A program made the translations under genes and the position numbers. 64,000 bases of DNA, from positions 2,046,001 to 2,110,000 of the forward strand of contig CM035311.1 of the NCBI GenBank assembly GCA_002900995.3, read 5' to 3'. The notes beneath the pieces were generated by a model that had not been told where the DNA came from, ran no database searches, and was given only the letters and a program-made list of their open reading frames with translations. The stretch is from Ganoderma boninense (taxonomy: Eukaryota; Basidiomycota; Agaricomycetes; Polyporales; Polyporaceae). This document shows positions 52,701 to 64,000 of this stretch, in pieces; position 1 is the first letter of the stretch, and each line of letters opens with the position of its first letter.

Positions 52701-54428
52701 TCACTACCCGTCACAGTGGTGCGCTATCCGGTGATGGTGGGGGACGTTATTGAGGCTGGGCTGTGGGATCATCACCGCCGCTACTTTCCGCAGAGGAGAG
52801 ATGAGGACGAACGAAGACGACAACGGGCCCTGCTGAGAAAGACCTTGACCAAAAGGGCATGTTCTGGCCTGCGCACGGCCTTCCAAGGATAGATAATGGG
52901 GCTGTTTCGGAATAGGCTCTAAGGTTTCTGCAATTCTGTGCAGAAGGTGTTAGCGTTACGGGGAAGGCACCCAAGCAGGTCGCTAGCCCAGCGTGAGCCT
53001 CGCGTTCACGAACGGGCATAGCCATCCCCGTGCCGCCTATTTTTGCTGCGGACGTAGAGCGGGCTGTCTTGGACTCGGGGGGAGATGCACGACGGTGAGG
53101 AGAGCCCGTCGATGTGCCGCGAGAGGATGCGGAGCTCGTTGACGTGCGCGCCAAGAAGCTGGCGGGCGGGCGGTTCGCGATGATGTGCGCTCGTCCGCAT
53201 TTGGGGGTGTGACTGGAGGTGAAGAACGATGGGGGAGCGAATGAGGCGTAACAGGTGTAGAAAGGGAGGATCAGATGCGATTACGGCCTGTCTGTGGCTT
53301 TGTGGAACATTTCATGCAAACGAAGCTTCTCCGCCATGCGAATGGCCGAGTGGGCTGCGGCGGGACATCTGGTTTGAACTTGAGAATTCGCTGCTTATTA
53401 TCCGCCCCTCTGTTTCTTCCGGTTAATACAACGGAGCCTGGAAATATGATGACGAACCAGGATAGGCAAGGTATCAGGAATGGTGGACGTGTTATATTCG
53501 ATGATTGACACGCACGATTATTTTGCGCAGTTCAACATGCAACCGCGTGTGCACCGAGTGAAAGCGGACGGTACTGTAGCACGCCTATGCGATCTGAATG
53601 GGGTTGCTGCGACGCATGGGGACAGATACTAGAGATTAGTAGCAGGAGCATCTGTATGTGGTGGCACTCACACAAAGCGGCTACATGTATCAAAGAAGCC
53701 CAAAATTCCTCGCAGCGAACAGCAAAAATTTTCTGAACGTAGGCCGATCCATCGCGCATCGACCTGATGATGAGTTGCCAGAGGGTTGGTCAGAGTGGCG
53801 CTGAGAGTGTCGGAGAGAGAGTTGCTCAGTCGTGCATCGCGCCCGTGCTTGCGTGCGGACAAGCCGGGGATGCACGCAGGGAAGCATCATGAATCATGAT
53901 TAGGTGATGGTGAATACTGCAGCTGGATCTAAGCCATCTCACAGAAGATGCGTCGCTGTCAGCGATGGACGTGGCCAGCGGAAGGGGATCTCACAGAACC
54001 CGGATAGACAGCGCTAGGAGGATGCGGTGTGGCGGCATACCGCCATCCGAGTTCGTGTCCAGTGTCCCCCGGCTCTCGCGATCGCTTGGTGGAACCAGCC
54101 TCCAGGATGACAGCGACCCGGCATTGACGGCCTCGCGTCTGTGGTGAGATCTGGGGGCGGATCCTCGGCTGAGATTCGTGCGCAGTGGGGCACGTTGCAC
54201 CTCCCCCCCCCACCTCGCGGGAAGACGTCGGCTGGTGGCTAGGCGGTGAATGGGAAAGGCGGAGACCGGCGAGAGATCTCGAGGACAGGATGACGGAAGG
54301 TGCAGCAAGCGACGAGGTTGATGGCGCGTTGCAATGGCACCGAGGCTACGATTCACAATATCCGCGGTGCGTGACCGGCGCCGGCTTCGAGTGGCCGTGA
54401 GTGGAACTTGGGCTAAGGAACTTGGATG

Positions 54429-54454
54429 ACATCCAGCATCCGGATGCTGGATGT
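54429..54454. repeat. Perfect 26-bp palindrome
   Basis: ACATCCAGCATCC is followed directly by its exact reverse complement GGATGCTGGATGT, with no spacer (centre 54441/54442). It can form a cruciform, or serve as a symmetric binding site for a dimeric protein. Confidence 0.95.
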
Positions 54455-56817
54455 GGCGCGTGGATGCGTCGAGGAGAGGCTGCCTCAGGAGGTAATTTGG
54501 CACGTCTAATCGGCATGGAAGATGGCCACAGGCGCGGACACGGTCGACGCCGCCACATTGGCCAGCGCCCCACGGAGGTCATGGAATGTGCAGTTGCGAT
54601 CGAAGGAGACGAGGAGGCCGACATCGAGCCTGGAGCTGGGTCCGCGGCCAGGGTGTGGCGGAGTGCGAGGACATTGGGGAAGCCCAATCCCGTCACGGAA
54701 GGGCGGTCACGCCCGAAAGAGTGTGAACGACGAGATGCTCGCTGCAGCTGGCCACTGAGGCTGGACGAGGGTCGCAGAAAATCACTCCGGAGATCAAAAC
54801 AGACGGTCGGCAAATGGCAGATTCAAAATAAGTACGAGTTGTCGTGGTGCCGCAGTTCAGGAGTTTGACATCTGTTGACATGATCCTAGTTCGGGTGCAA
54901 GTTGCGTACTCTTTTGCGAAGCCAATCGGGTAGAAAGCATACTGAACAGATTCAGAGGACAATAGTCAACTGTGGCCACATATTAGGCCCCCATCCGCGC
55001 TCGATCATGAGTGGGCTCTTCGGACGAGGGCATGTTGGATACGCGGCAAAATGGGTGACATACGCACCTCGGACTGATACGAGGCCGGGACAGGAGAGTT
55101 GCCATTTCGATGGAACAATGGGAGGAGAAGACGATGAGACAGAAGCGCGGCGGCGTTGGGGAGCGCGTCCTACTTGCGCGAAGGAGCGTAGCCGATGGGG
55201 CTAGCACCCGCCCACGCGACTGGACCTCCAACGCCAAAAAGTCCACTCGGGAGGTGCAAGCAGTCACGCCGACAAAATTGGCAAGACGACACCAGAGGCC
55301 GCAGCTGCCATACGCGGCGGTTCGCAAAGATGCTGGATGGGGAGATACCGTCGGTATCTGGTCCTCTCCCAGGTCCCTCGCAGCAGCGTACCTTCGCGGG
55401 AAGGCTCAGCCCACGACCTGGCTCTCATCACACACTCGCCTCTGTACGCTGGGTCCGGTTGGGGTCAAGGAGAGCACCGGCTCCCAGGACTGAAGGGAGA
55501 GACGTAACGGTAAGTCCGCCGATGGGTGCGCAAGGACCCGGGCGGCTGATTCGCGACCAGACGCTTTTGGGAGCCGTCGTTGGTCCCACTGCCCACAACA
55601 CATTCACAAATCCTCCCGAGCCCCTTCTCCTCCCCCCAGATGCAGCCCCGCCTCGGCCATCTATCGCCAGCGTTCGGGCTGGCCACCAGCATCCTCTCCA
55701 ATGCCACAAGAACAAGTCGCCTTCCGGGCCTTCACTGCCGCAACCAACCCAGCAGCCCAGCAAGAGCATGTGCGCTCGAGCCCCCGGACGTTCGGCCACC
55801 GCACGCTCACCTCTTCGAGGCTCGTCCCATAGCCTGCCACAGTCGCGCAGGACACCATCATGAGCACCCACGGGCCCTGCGTGTAATCTGACAGCCCCAG
55901 ACAGCGGCCTTGGCCCTCTGTCCGGAGATAAGCAACTGGCGCAGCTTCTGAGGAGAACAACACTCGTGTCCGTCGCTCCCACCCGCTGCTGTGCGCGGGG
56001 GACCCAGGCCCGCAGAGACCATGCCCACCGAGGATGCCGCTCTGCCGCCGAGTGCAGCGTCGTCGATGCCGCTTCGAAGTGACCTTCTCCCATCTCTCAT
56101 CTTTCATCCGCGAAGCATGTGGGTGGCAGACGGAGTGCCCGTGGAGGGCAGAACGGACGACGCCACAACGGAGGTGTCAATCAGCTATCACAGTCCTGCA
56201 CGACGGGAAATCCGGATGGACTGGGCTCAGAGAGAAGGAGGGAAGTGCAAGCTGCGACGCCCGTCCGAGAGTCGCAATCGAGAGCACGTCTCGAGACGTG
56301 GCCCGGGCCAGGGCGCGGATGCGGGTCATGTTGGAATAAATGCTCGAATCCGCCGCGGCTGCGTTGAAAGAAAGCTGAGAGAATCTAGAGACGAGGCGCC
56401 TGCCAGGCCCCCGTGCGCGCTTGGGCCGCCGGCTGCTCTCGTCGGACTCTGAGCTGAGATTCGCGCCATCCCATTCTCAGTCCCTCCCTCCCTCTTCCTC
56501 GACCCCGGTCCCGCTCATCAGACTCCAGACCGGCTTCTTTATCCATAGATTACCGACGTCTTCAATCACGGATGACTTCGAGGCATCCAACTTGCCCTCC
56601 ACCGCTGTCACCATTTGCTCGACGCCTCTTGCCCCTCCGCCTGGGCGCCGTACGGCCTCATCGGTCTGACCCCTTGCGTCCAAGGAAATCGCATGTCTCT
56701 GCACAGGCACGAGGTGACCGCCGCCGTGATCAGTCTAGCATCGGGTAAAACAGGCAGCTGTGGAGGGCACTCCCCCGTACAAGGCCCAGAGCACGAGCGT
56801 AATCGTAAGCGACGCAT

Positions 56818-57880
56818 CTACTTGTCCTTCTTGCTCTCCGCCGCAGCCCCCGCCTTCTTCTCCGGCACCGCCGCCTTGGTTTTCTCTGTCGCTGCTTCCG
56901 CGGCAGCGTTGTCTTCTAGTCGGCGCGCCCACTGCTGGCCAGCCTGCGGCGGATCGGATGACACGGTGAATTCCGCGAGCCAGAAATCCAGGGCGAGAAA
57001 AGGGAGATCGAGGGAACGCAAAGGACGCGACGGCAATCAGCTGGATGTTGCGACGCACACGGGTGCGCGGAAAATGCGCGGAGAATGGAAGAGCGACGTG
57101 GGATTCCGAATGCTCACCTGGAGGGCGAGGATGCCGCCGAGGAGGACGATGATGATCGTATTCCCCGCGGAAAGGATGCGCAGCGCCTCGATCTGGTCGT
57201 CCTTCGTGTCCACGTTCGGCACAGGGTCGGCCACCGTACGGCACGCTGGGATGCCCACGGTCATGTACACCGCCAGCGCGAAGATGTACGCCGCTGTGGG
57301 AGTTTGGAATGTCCAGGAAGGCGGGAGAGGAAGATGTGGAGCGCAAGCGATAGTAGCCAGGGCAGGGAAGTTGTGGGGTGAATCCTGGGGCAGGACCAAA
57401 GATGTCGAAGGGAAAACGCACCAAGGGAGGAACCGTCGAAGAATACAGCGCTTTCGTCCCATTTGTGCAGCTTACCGATGAGGCCGACGAGCCCTAGGAT
57501 GACAATGCCATGGAGCAGAGCCTTTGGGTCAAGAGACGCGATTGTTTGTGCATCCGCGTAGGGTGGTGTGTGAACGGGTCGATCGCAGTTGGGCACTTGA
57601 GAGGATAGACGGTTAGAATGAGCGGAAGAAACTCGCCTTGATAGCGGGAGGCGAGTTGTAAAACGTCGTGTAAAACTCAAAGCCATCCCGTACGACGTTG
57701 TCAGATAGCGTTGTGAAGAGGATCCTGTAGTCCACATTCAAGCAGATAGCAAGGACTCCTGAAGATCAACCAAAGCCGGCGGGCGACGCGTGAGGAATAG
57801 ACGGGGAGCAGTGGTACGAAGTGTCGCTCACCAAGGAAGAAGGACACAGAAACGAGGACAGCTGCCTGCCTGTAGCCCAT
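56818..57880 (-). CDS. SHR3: Shr3-like amino-acid permease chaperone
   Basis: ER membrane chaperone that helps amino-acid permeases fold and leave the ER. The start at 57880 gives MGYRQAAVLVSVSFFLG, followed by VLAICLNVDYRILFTTLSDN and FEFYTTFYNSPPAIK, all typical of Shr3. Membrane helices continue with LLHGIVILGLVGLIGKLHKW, AAYIFALAVYMTVGI and NTIIIVLLGGILALQ, giving the usual four. The cytosolic tail is Ala/Lys/Glu-rich and ends KKDK, a possible ER retrieval signal. Introns are clear except the one after PPAIK, which lacks a good GT donor: either a GC-AG intron or a 37-nt GT-AG intron has to be invoked. The long unannotated sequence beyond its 3' end belongs to the gene-poor interval. Confidence 0.85.
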
Positions 57881-58481
57881 TCTGTCGCGTGTCGGGTGGG
57901 ACGGCAAGGAGGGTGAGCGCAAGGAAGCTGCCTGCGCCGGTGCTCCTGCCAGCGCGTCCGAGTCGGGCTCGGAGCAGTGCCAGCTATCGCCCACATGGGC
58001 GCTTGACAGCTCGGGTAAGCGACACCACCCAGCCCTGCCCAGCCCGTCCTCCGACTTAACCACAAACTCGGTCTCTCCCTCGCAGCTCTGCGCTAGGAAT
58101 GGAGCTCAGGCGGCAGATGATAATTACAACGCAGCAGAACAGAAAAGGGGATATGTATATACATCGACGAAGGGGTATCAACGTGTCATGTCGCTGTATA
58201 CTAGTAGACAATGCAAACGCATAGCTAGCGAAGTGTCAAAGGTAGAGACTGATCTCCGTCATCTCCTAAGATGCACAGACGGCGTGCGCTTTCTCCGAAA
58301 TAGAACTGAGCTTGAAGGTAGAGCCCTGTGCGAATGTGATGCTTTGCACTATGTCTAGTCCCATGTCATGCCCGACGCATGGTCGCAAGTACCTTATCCG
58401 CGCACAAGACAACAGATCCAACACAGCTTTCCGGCGTTCGACACGAACGGGGCGACTGGCGTATGTGGCAGTTGAACGGCG
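57881..58481. other. SHR3 promoter and RhoGAP 3' flank
   Basis: 601 nt between two - strand genes. It should contain the RhoGAP 3' UTR and the SHR3 promoter. ATATGTATATACAT lies near 58150-58165. No conserved ORF. Confidence 0.4.
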
Positions 58482-61400
58482 CTATGTCGCTCGAAGCGGA
58501 GAATCGGAAACTGGCGTACGAGGACCACCTGCACGACTGTCGCCTGTACGCGGGCTACCAGGGATGCCTTGCATATTGGGGTCAGAGGCTGACGCCTGTT
58601 GCCCAGGGGGACGAGGTGAAACAGGGAGTCCGACCATCCGGCTGTGTCTCCGGCTCGCCTTGTCCGTTGTCACGCTTAAACCGCGAGTCGCGGCCAACTG
58701 CGCTGCACGCGAGCGTTGTGCGGCCTGCACTCCTGCTGCTGGCGACTGCCCACGCTGCGAGGACTCGGGGGTTCCAACGCGGTCGGCGTGGACAGATTGC
58801 AGACCGTGGGTCGAATTGGAGCCTGCTGACGAGTCCAACACCGACTCGGCGTCCTCGGTCGTCGCCTCTGTCCCACTTTCCTCGACGATATCGTCCCCTT
58901 CGTCCGATTGAGCGTCTTCTTGTTGCACTGTGCAATCAGGTCAATACCGAGAATGCGGAGAATGAGGGCCCATTACGTACTTGGTAGTGCTCTTCCTGTG
59001 AGCCCGAGCATCTGGTCCGCCGCAGCCTCAGAATAGTGCTGACTGTTCCGACGAGCAGAGTCCCGAGTTTCCGCTTCCTGCGGGTCGGTGGGAGCCGGGG
59101 CTTCTTCCAAAATTCCGTCAACGTTGAAGACGCGCTTGAACTCTCCTAGCATAAGGCTGAACACTCCCGCGGGAATACCAAGTGTCGGGCTGAACACGAT
59201 GCCAACGTTCCTCATGGTCATCTTGTTGATGTTCGCATTCTGGACGATCAGGATAAGGTGGGCTGTGAGTGCACGCAGGAGGCTGTAGTTTGCGATGGGC
59301 AGTGCGGATATGAGGCGGGACAATTCGGAAATCCTTTCTTGGGGATCGACGAAATCTAGAGCAAACGGGGCCTAGTTAGTCCTGGGAATCACGTTGCACA
59401 AGGACGTCGTATGACACACCGATGACGGACAGGAAGCGGAGGTGCAGATCGCGCGTCAGGATGCTTGCAGGAAGTTCCCGAAGGAAGGTTTTAAGCAGGC
59501 CGGCGATGGCGTGTGGATCCCAGTACTCGTCGGATGCGAGCAGGTCCACGTCGCCCTCTGCGAAACAGTAAATGTCAAAAAGACTGCTTTTCCGCGATAG
59601 AGCACGAACAGGTCGCACCTGCATTGAAGCGGTCCTTCAGACTCTTGATCACGGCCGAGCTCCCGCTCAGGCGGTATATACCCTCCTCCTGCTCAGCCTT
59701 CTTCGCCTCAAGATACTGAATGCATCTGAAGACGATCGCTGGGAGGCTGGCAATCTGCGCGACATCGAGCGACTCCTCCAAACTTACACCGAACACCGCT
59801 CGGGGGATATAGGCTGGTGCTGCAGGCGTCTTGTCGGACCCTGCAGGCTCCCGTTAGTATATGCGTTCTCACCAAAGGCCAGAGCTGATCAACGCACCAT
59901 GCGACTTGCCAAAGCCCCAATTCTTGAACGAGCGGGACTTGGTCTTCTCTCGACGATCAGGCGGGGGCATGGGGGGAGGCTGTTCGGGCGGTGGAGCCTC
60001 CTTCGCCCCAAACTTGTAGCCAGCTGGGATGGGCGTGCCGTTCATGGGACCAGATATTTTGACCTTCCCGTGCGTGTCTACCCGAGGTGTATTGAGATCT
60101 TTCTCGGGCGATGGCGACCGCTCGGGGATGGAAGGCGGCTTCATGGACATCCGCTTCATCTTGTTCCGTTTCTGTTGTTCTGGCGAACGTCCAATCATGG
60201 CACGTTGATCAACGTCGGGGTAGTGGCCAAGTTCTGAGTTGGATCGGGGATTGAGTGCCGGTGCAATGTCCGGCTCCTCGACTAGTGCCGAAGACACGGG
60301 CAATGAACTCGACATAGGTGCATCACCGTCAGATGGGGCGAGGGAGGACTTCACTGGGCTGCTTGATATGGGGTCCTCCGGATACACTGGTGTACTGAAC
60401 AGTTTCGCATTGTTGGTGTCCTGTGGGAGTTGCGAAAGCGGTACTGCGGGGCCCCTCGCGATGTTGGCCACACGACGCATAGGGGTGGACAGGAGATCTG
60501 TCGGAGGATTCGAGCTTGTACTCGATCGAGGCTCCCGCTGGACAGGACTCACGCCATTCCCGGCCACCGGGATCGGCTCCTCGTTGTACTGACCGGACAC
60601 ATAGCGCACTAGCTCCTCGACCCATGAATCCCGCTCCTCATCACTCTCGGCACAAAGAACGTGTCTGGCCGTCGACCCGCCAGGTCCCTTTCTACTCTCG
60701 ATGATGAGGAAGGCATGTCGATACTCGTTGTCCTCGTCACCCTCGCGTTTCTCTGGCTGGCGCTGCTGACGGCCTATCTGGGCATTGGTGATCGTGATGG
60801 AGCCTAAGTGAGTACCTCCGCGCTGTGTCACGTTGAAGAGGGGAACGTTGAATCAGCAAACGGAAACAAGAGTGCAAAAGGCAGCGAAAATGTGCACAGG
60901 CCATGCGCCGTGAGGGCATACCGCCGGCAAGTATATTTGAAAACAACGTAATGTGCCACTCACACTTTCGTAGTACTCCAACGATGGACCCTGAAGCACG
61001 AAATACCGTGTCTTCCAGCCCCCGAAATTTTTGCCACGCTTAGTGAGGTAACCCTCCTTGTATCCTGCTTGTGAGACAGGCTTTTGCGTCTCACGCATAA
61101 TGTCCGAGGTAAAGAAAGCGATGATTTCGTCCTTATTTTTCACCGGGAGAGCGACCAAGGACCTGAGGTATGTTTCAAGAGCGACCTGTTGATGAGAAAA
61201 GAAAGAAATCGTTAGCGCCAGTTTCCAGGCCATTATGATATCGAAGAGGCGACGAGAACAGTTGGAAAGCAAGGGCTGCAGCAGGGTCGACATCACATCG
61301 GAAACAAAAAAAGAATAGGATGGAGTACAGATACGCCGAAAATACAATGCCAGGGCGCATCAGAATTTTCCCGTCTGACTCGAGCTATAGGAAGCCTCGG

Positions 61401-63995
61401 CATCGCAGGAATGCAGCATTGTAGAATTTCCCGAATAACCAAAAAGCGGCCATGCCAGGAAGACCGACACTATCCCGCAAGATGCGGGTAATACCAAGAA
61501 GACGAACCGAGATATGAGGACGACAACATCTTGAGGATACCCACATACCTTGCGCTGGTCGACTTTCGCTGGCGCATGATCACGCCAAAGACGTCCCTCG
61601 GGCAGGGCTGCGAGCTTCTTCGACGCGGTCCGCCCAACCCCCGCACGTACACGGCCATCAAGGCCGAGGACGTCGCTGTACAGCTTCTCGACCTTCCAGC
61701 CATCTTTGCCCCGACCGGGCTCAACGGCGATAGTAAAGGATAGGACCTCTTTCCCTTTGTCATTCGGCCGAATCGATGAGTTCGCGACGAGGACCTCGGT
61801 GTAAGGCAGGTCATCGGAGAGCAAGGGTAGAGCACGGAACGACATCGTCGGCGGATTCGCCGGCAGGGGCAAGGGGAATGGCGAAGGGGGTGGCTGGTCC
61901 TGGAGGAGGGTCTGCGACGACGCAAGGGACAACTGGTAGGCTGCGGAATCTGAGGTGGACTGCATGGAAGGCCGGCTTTCTCGTGCTGTGGTCGTCGACT
62001 CGGCCACGCTTCCCTGGCGCGACGGTGTGCCCATGTGTACCTGGACGGCGGGAATGGACGCAGGCGGTGAGGTGTCACGTTGCTGCGGCCTTTGAGGCGG
62101 GGGCACACCGGTTGTTCCTGGAGGTAGGGGAAAGTCCTCGACCGCAGGCCCTGAGGGTCGTGCGTTCTTCATCTTCCCGCGTCTAACGCCTGTGAGGGTC
62201 TCATCGCCCTCCTCATACGACGGATATGACGCATATTGACCGCCATCGCTGCTGCCATTGGATACGCCGTTGACGCCAATGTCATACGCGCTGTCCTCGT
62301 CATCCATATCAAGGAACTCCGCTCCATCCTCGACAGATGCTGCTCGCTGAGAACCTGAACCTGCCGTATGGCCATTGGGTCGTCCGCGCGCTTCAGTTAG
62401 CAAGGTTCTGGCAGTAGGCTCGGCAGTGTCGGGGATCCCCAAACCGACAGATTGCGACGCTGTCCCATTCATTTCAGCAACGCCATTGGAACTGGAATGC
62501 GCAGAAGGGTCCTGTACGACATGCTCCTGTCTAAGAGGCGAGTTCGGGTTGGATGAGGAAAACGTGAGCTTTGATCCAGGGCTACCGGCCGGGGACGTCA
62601 TTGTAGCATAATATCGTCTTGCTTCCTCGGGGAGAGAAATCTGAGAGTCGCGAGACGCTCCGACAATGCGGGCGTTCAGATTGGATCCGTCATTAAGCGT
62701 TATCATGACAGGCTGCAGCTGGGAAGTAGAGTTGTTGATTGGCGAGGGCCGTGGAGGGGAGCTTCGACCATTCGGTGCAGTACCGTTGAGCGACCTGAAA
62801 GACTCGGGTGCTTGGGCACGCGGTGTAGACACGGTACTCTCGGGTAGGACAGTAATCAACGGTTTACCCTGAGGTTGTGAGGGTTGACCAGCAGAACGCG
62901 GCGTTCCTTGGGGTTGCCAAGCACCCAGCACGGGATCAGCAGGCTCGCTTGGAGAAATAGACTTAGCCGACCTGGTCGTCGAGGGAGATGGCGTGGACGT
63001 CGACGAAACGGACAGTGAGTCTGAGCGAGCGGGAATCGCGGTGAGAGCCGATGGCAACGCGTCTTCAGTGGGGTTCTGGGGTGACGGAGGCGACTTCCGC
63101 GGCGTCGCTTGTACCTCGGGGACTAGTCCAACACTGGAAATTGAAAGAGGCGAGGGTGCATGGCTGGCAGAAGATAACTGGGACGCAGAAAGGTAGTTGA
63201 GCGAATTGTCTCTTGGAACTGGCGATTCCGAGCGCGGCACCGCGTTCAAGGTGCCTGACGAGCCCTTGCGTTCAGGTGTCAAGCGAACATTCGAGCTTGA
63301 AGATTGCAAAGGATCGAACGAACGCGAAGCTGGCAGTTGTTGTGTACGGGTAGCTAGACGAAACATCAACAGCCGCACTACGCGTCACATTCCAAGACAA
63401 ATTGCAGAGTATACGCACGCAGTTCCTCGGAATGGGTCCTGTTCATATGGACGCGTGGTTCGTTGGCAACGGGAGCACTTCTGGGGGAAGTGGCGGAGTG
63501 ATTGCTCTCGCTGGGCTTGAGCTGAGACTGTGACGCGAATGGTCTGAGAGGGCTGTCCCTGGCTTCACTCTTTTCCTTGGCGCGGTGGGCACGAAGGAGC
63601 GCATCGGTGTTTTCCCCGAGGGTTTGGAGACGGGTACGGTACAGGTCACGCTCACCACGAATGCGCTCGACCTCCTTCATAAGATGATTGTAACCCGACC
63701 GTTGCTTTTCGATGAGCTTCCACAGTTGGGTATTCTGGGCGGAGAGGGCATTGCGCTCGTTGACGGCGGCATCCAAAGCGGCGGAGATGGAGTTGCCATT
63801 GTTAGCCAGGAGGCCTTCGACAGTGAGTGGCTGGGTGGTGGGCACGGCAGAGTTGGCGTTTGGATGGCCTGAGGCACTGGAAGGGGTTGGTGTAGAAAAC
63901 GACGCGGCTGGACGCATGGAGGCGGGGGAGCTTGTGGCAGATGAGGCAAGGTCCGTTCGATACGATCTGTCGCGGACGGGCGTGCTGGTAGTCAT
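58482..63995 (-). CDS. PX-PH-RhoGAP protein (Bem3-like Cdc42 GAP)
   Basis: Signalling protein that switches off Cdc42-type GTPases at polarity sites. Order: disordered Ser/Thr/Pro N-terminus, coiled coil (LDAAVNERNALSAQNTQLWK), about 500 residues of disorder, a PX domain (LPYTEVLVANSSIRPNDKGK to KLAALPEGRLWRDH; LETYLRSLVALP), a PH domain (KEGYLTKRGKNFGGWKTRYF, then VLQGPSLEYYES), a second linker, the RhoGAP domain (GVSLEESL; arginine finger in EEGIYRLSGSSAVIK; LLKTFLRELP; NANINKMTMRNVGIVFSPTLG), and a disordered tail. This matches yeast Bem3. The ATG at 63995 lies five bases from the window end, so a further 5' exon cannot be excluded. An intron of about 350 nt interrupts the PX domain, which may hide a small exon. 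Confidence 0.9.
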
Positions 63996-64000
63996 GATTC

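Larger units (their letters stand above)
49496..56817. other. Gene-poor interval, right part (7.3 kb)
   Basis: Upstream side of the Ecl1-like gene and 3' side of SHR3. GC- and CpG-rich, with overlapping frames on both strands. The longest is 262 codons (51744-52532 +); it has no motif, and a frame of that size can arise by chance in 20 kb of GC-rich DNA. Clear structural elements are the GTCACAG and GAGATCGAGC repeats at 49704-49783, a perfect palindrome at 54429-54454, alternating purine-pyrimidine stretches near 51925-51950 and 52051-52075, and a C9 run near 54203. Confidence 0.5.

Overview
The window reads as one contig of a filamentous basidiomycete fungus, most likely an agaricomycete. 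The support is consistent: housekeeping genes cut by many 48-60 nt GT-AG introns, close spacing on both strands, short convergent and divergent intergenic gaps, GC-rich third positions, pyrimidine-rich leaders before start codons, and fungus-specific families (Mak16, Sur2, Shr3, Ecl1, Vrg4, DASH Hsk3). There are no operons, phage, CRISPR arrays or intact transposons.

Layout. 0-3.1 kb: 3' part of ZPR1 (+) and a ubiquitin C-terminal hydrolase (+). 3.9-10 kb: a full-length ABCC/MRP transporter (+). 10.7-15.5 kb: an EF-hand MscS channel (+) and an SLC35B4/Yea4-like nucleotide-sugar transporter (+). 17-24.97 kb: a dense block of divergent and convergent genes: YANK/STK32 kinase (-) with guanylate kinase (+), a DUF1640/MCU-regulator-like mitochondrial protein (-) with MAK16 (+), and sphinganine C4-hydroxylase SUR2 (-) with a small Hsk3-like DASH subunit (+). 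25.8-33.1 kb: GDP-mannose transporter VRG4 (+) and pyruvate carboxylase (+). 34-37.3 kb: nitronate monooxygenase (-) and SmB (+). 37.3-56.8 kb: about 19.5 kb with only one gene I can support, an Ecl1-like zinc-binding protein (-, 48.5-49.5 kb). 56.8-64 kb: Shr3-like permease chaperone (-) and a Bem3-like PX-PH-RhoGAP (-) that reaches the window edge.

The genes are mostly unrelated housekeeping functions. Loose themes are secretory-pathway and wall supply (two nucleotide-sugar transporters, SUR2, Shr3) and nutrient or stress response (Ecl1-like, MscS, ABCC). I did not find a gene cluster that forms a new system. The points most worth following are the 19.5 kb gene-poor interval and what it holds (a perfect 26-bp palindrome at 54429-54454, spaced GTCACAG repeats upstream of the Ecl1-like gene, a G-quadruplex motif, a broken coding-like stretch), a predicted 5-nt exon in pyruvate carboxylase, and an unusual intron in SHR3. 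All exon limits were read by eye from splice signals and family conservation. No alignment, RNA or database search was available.
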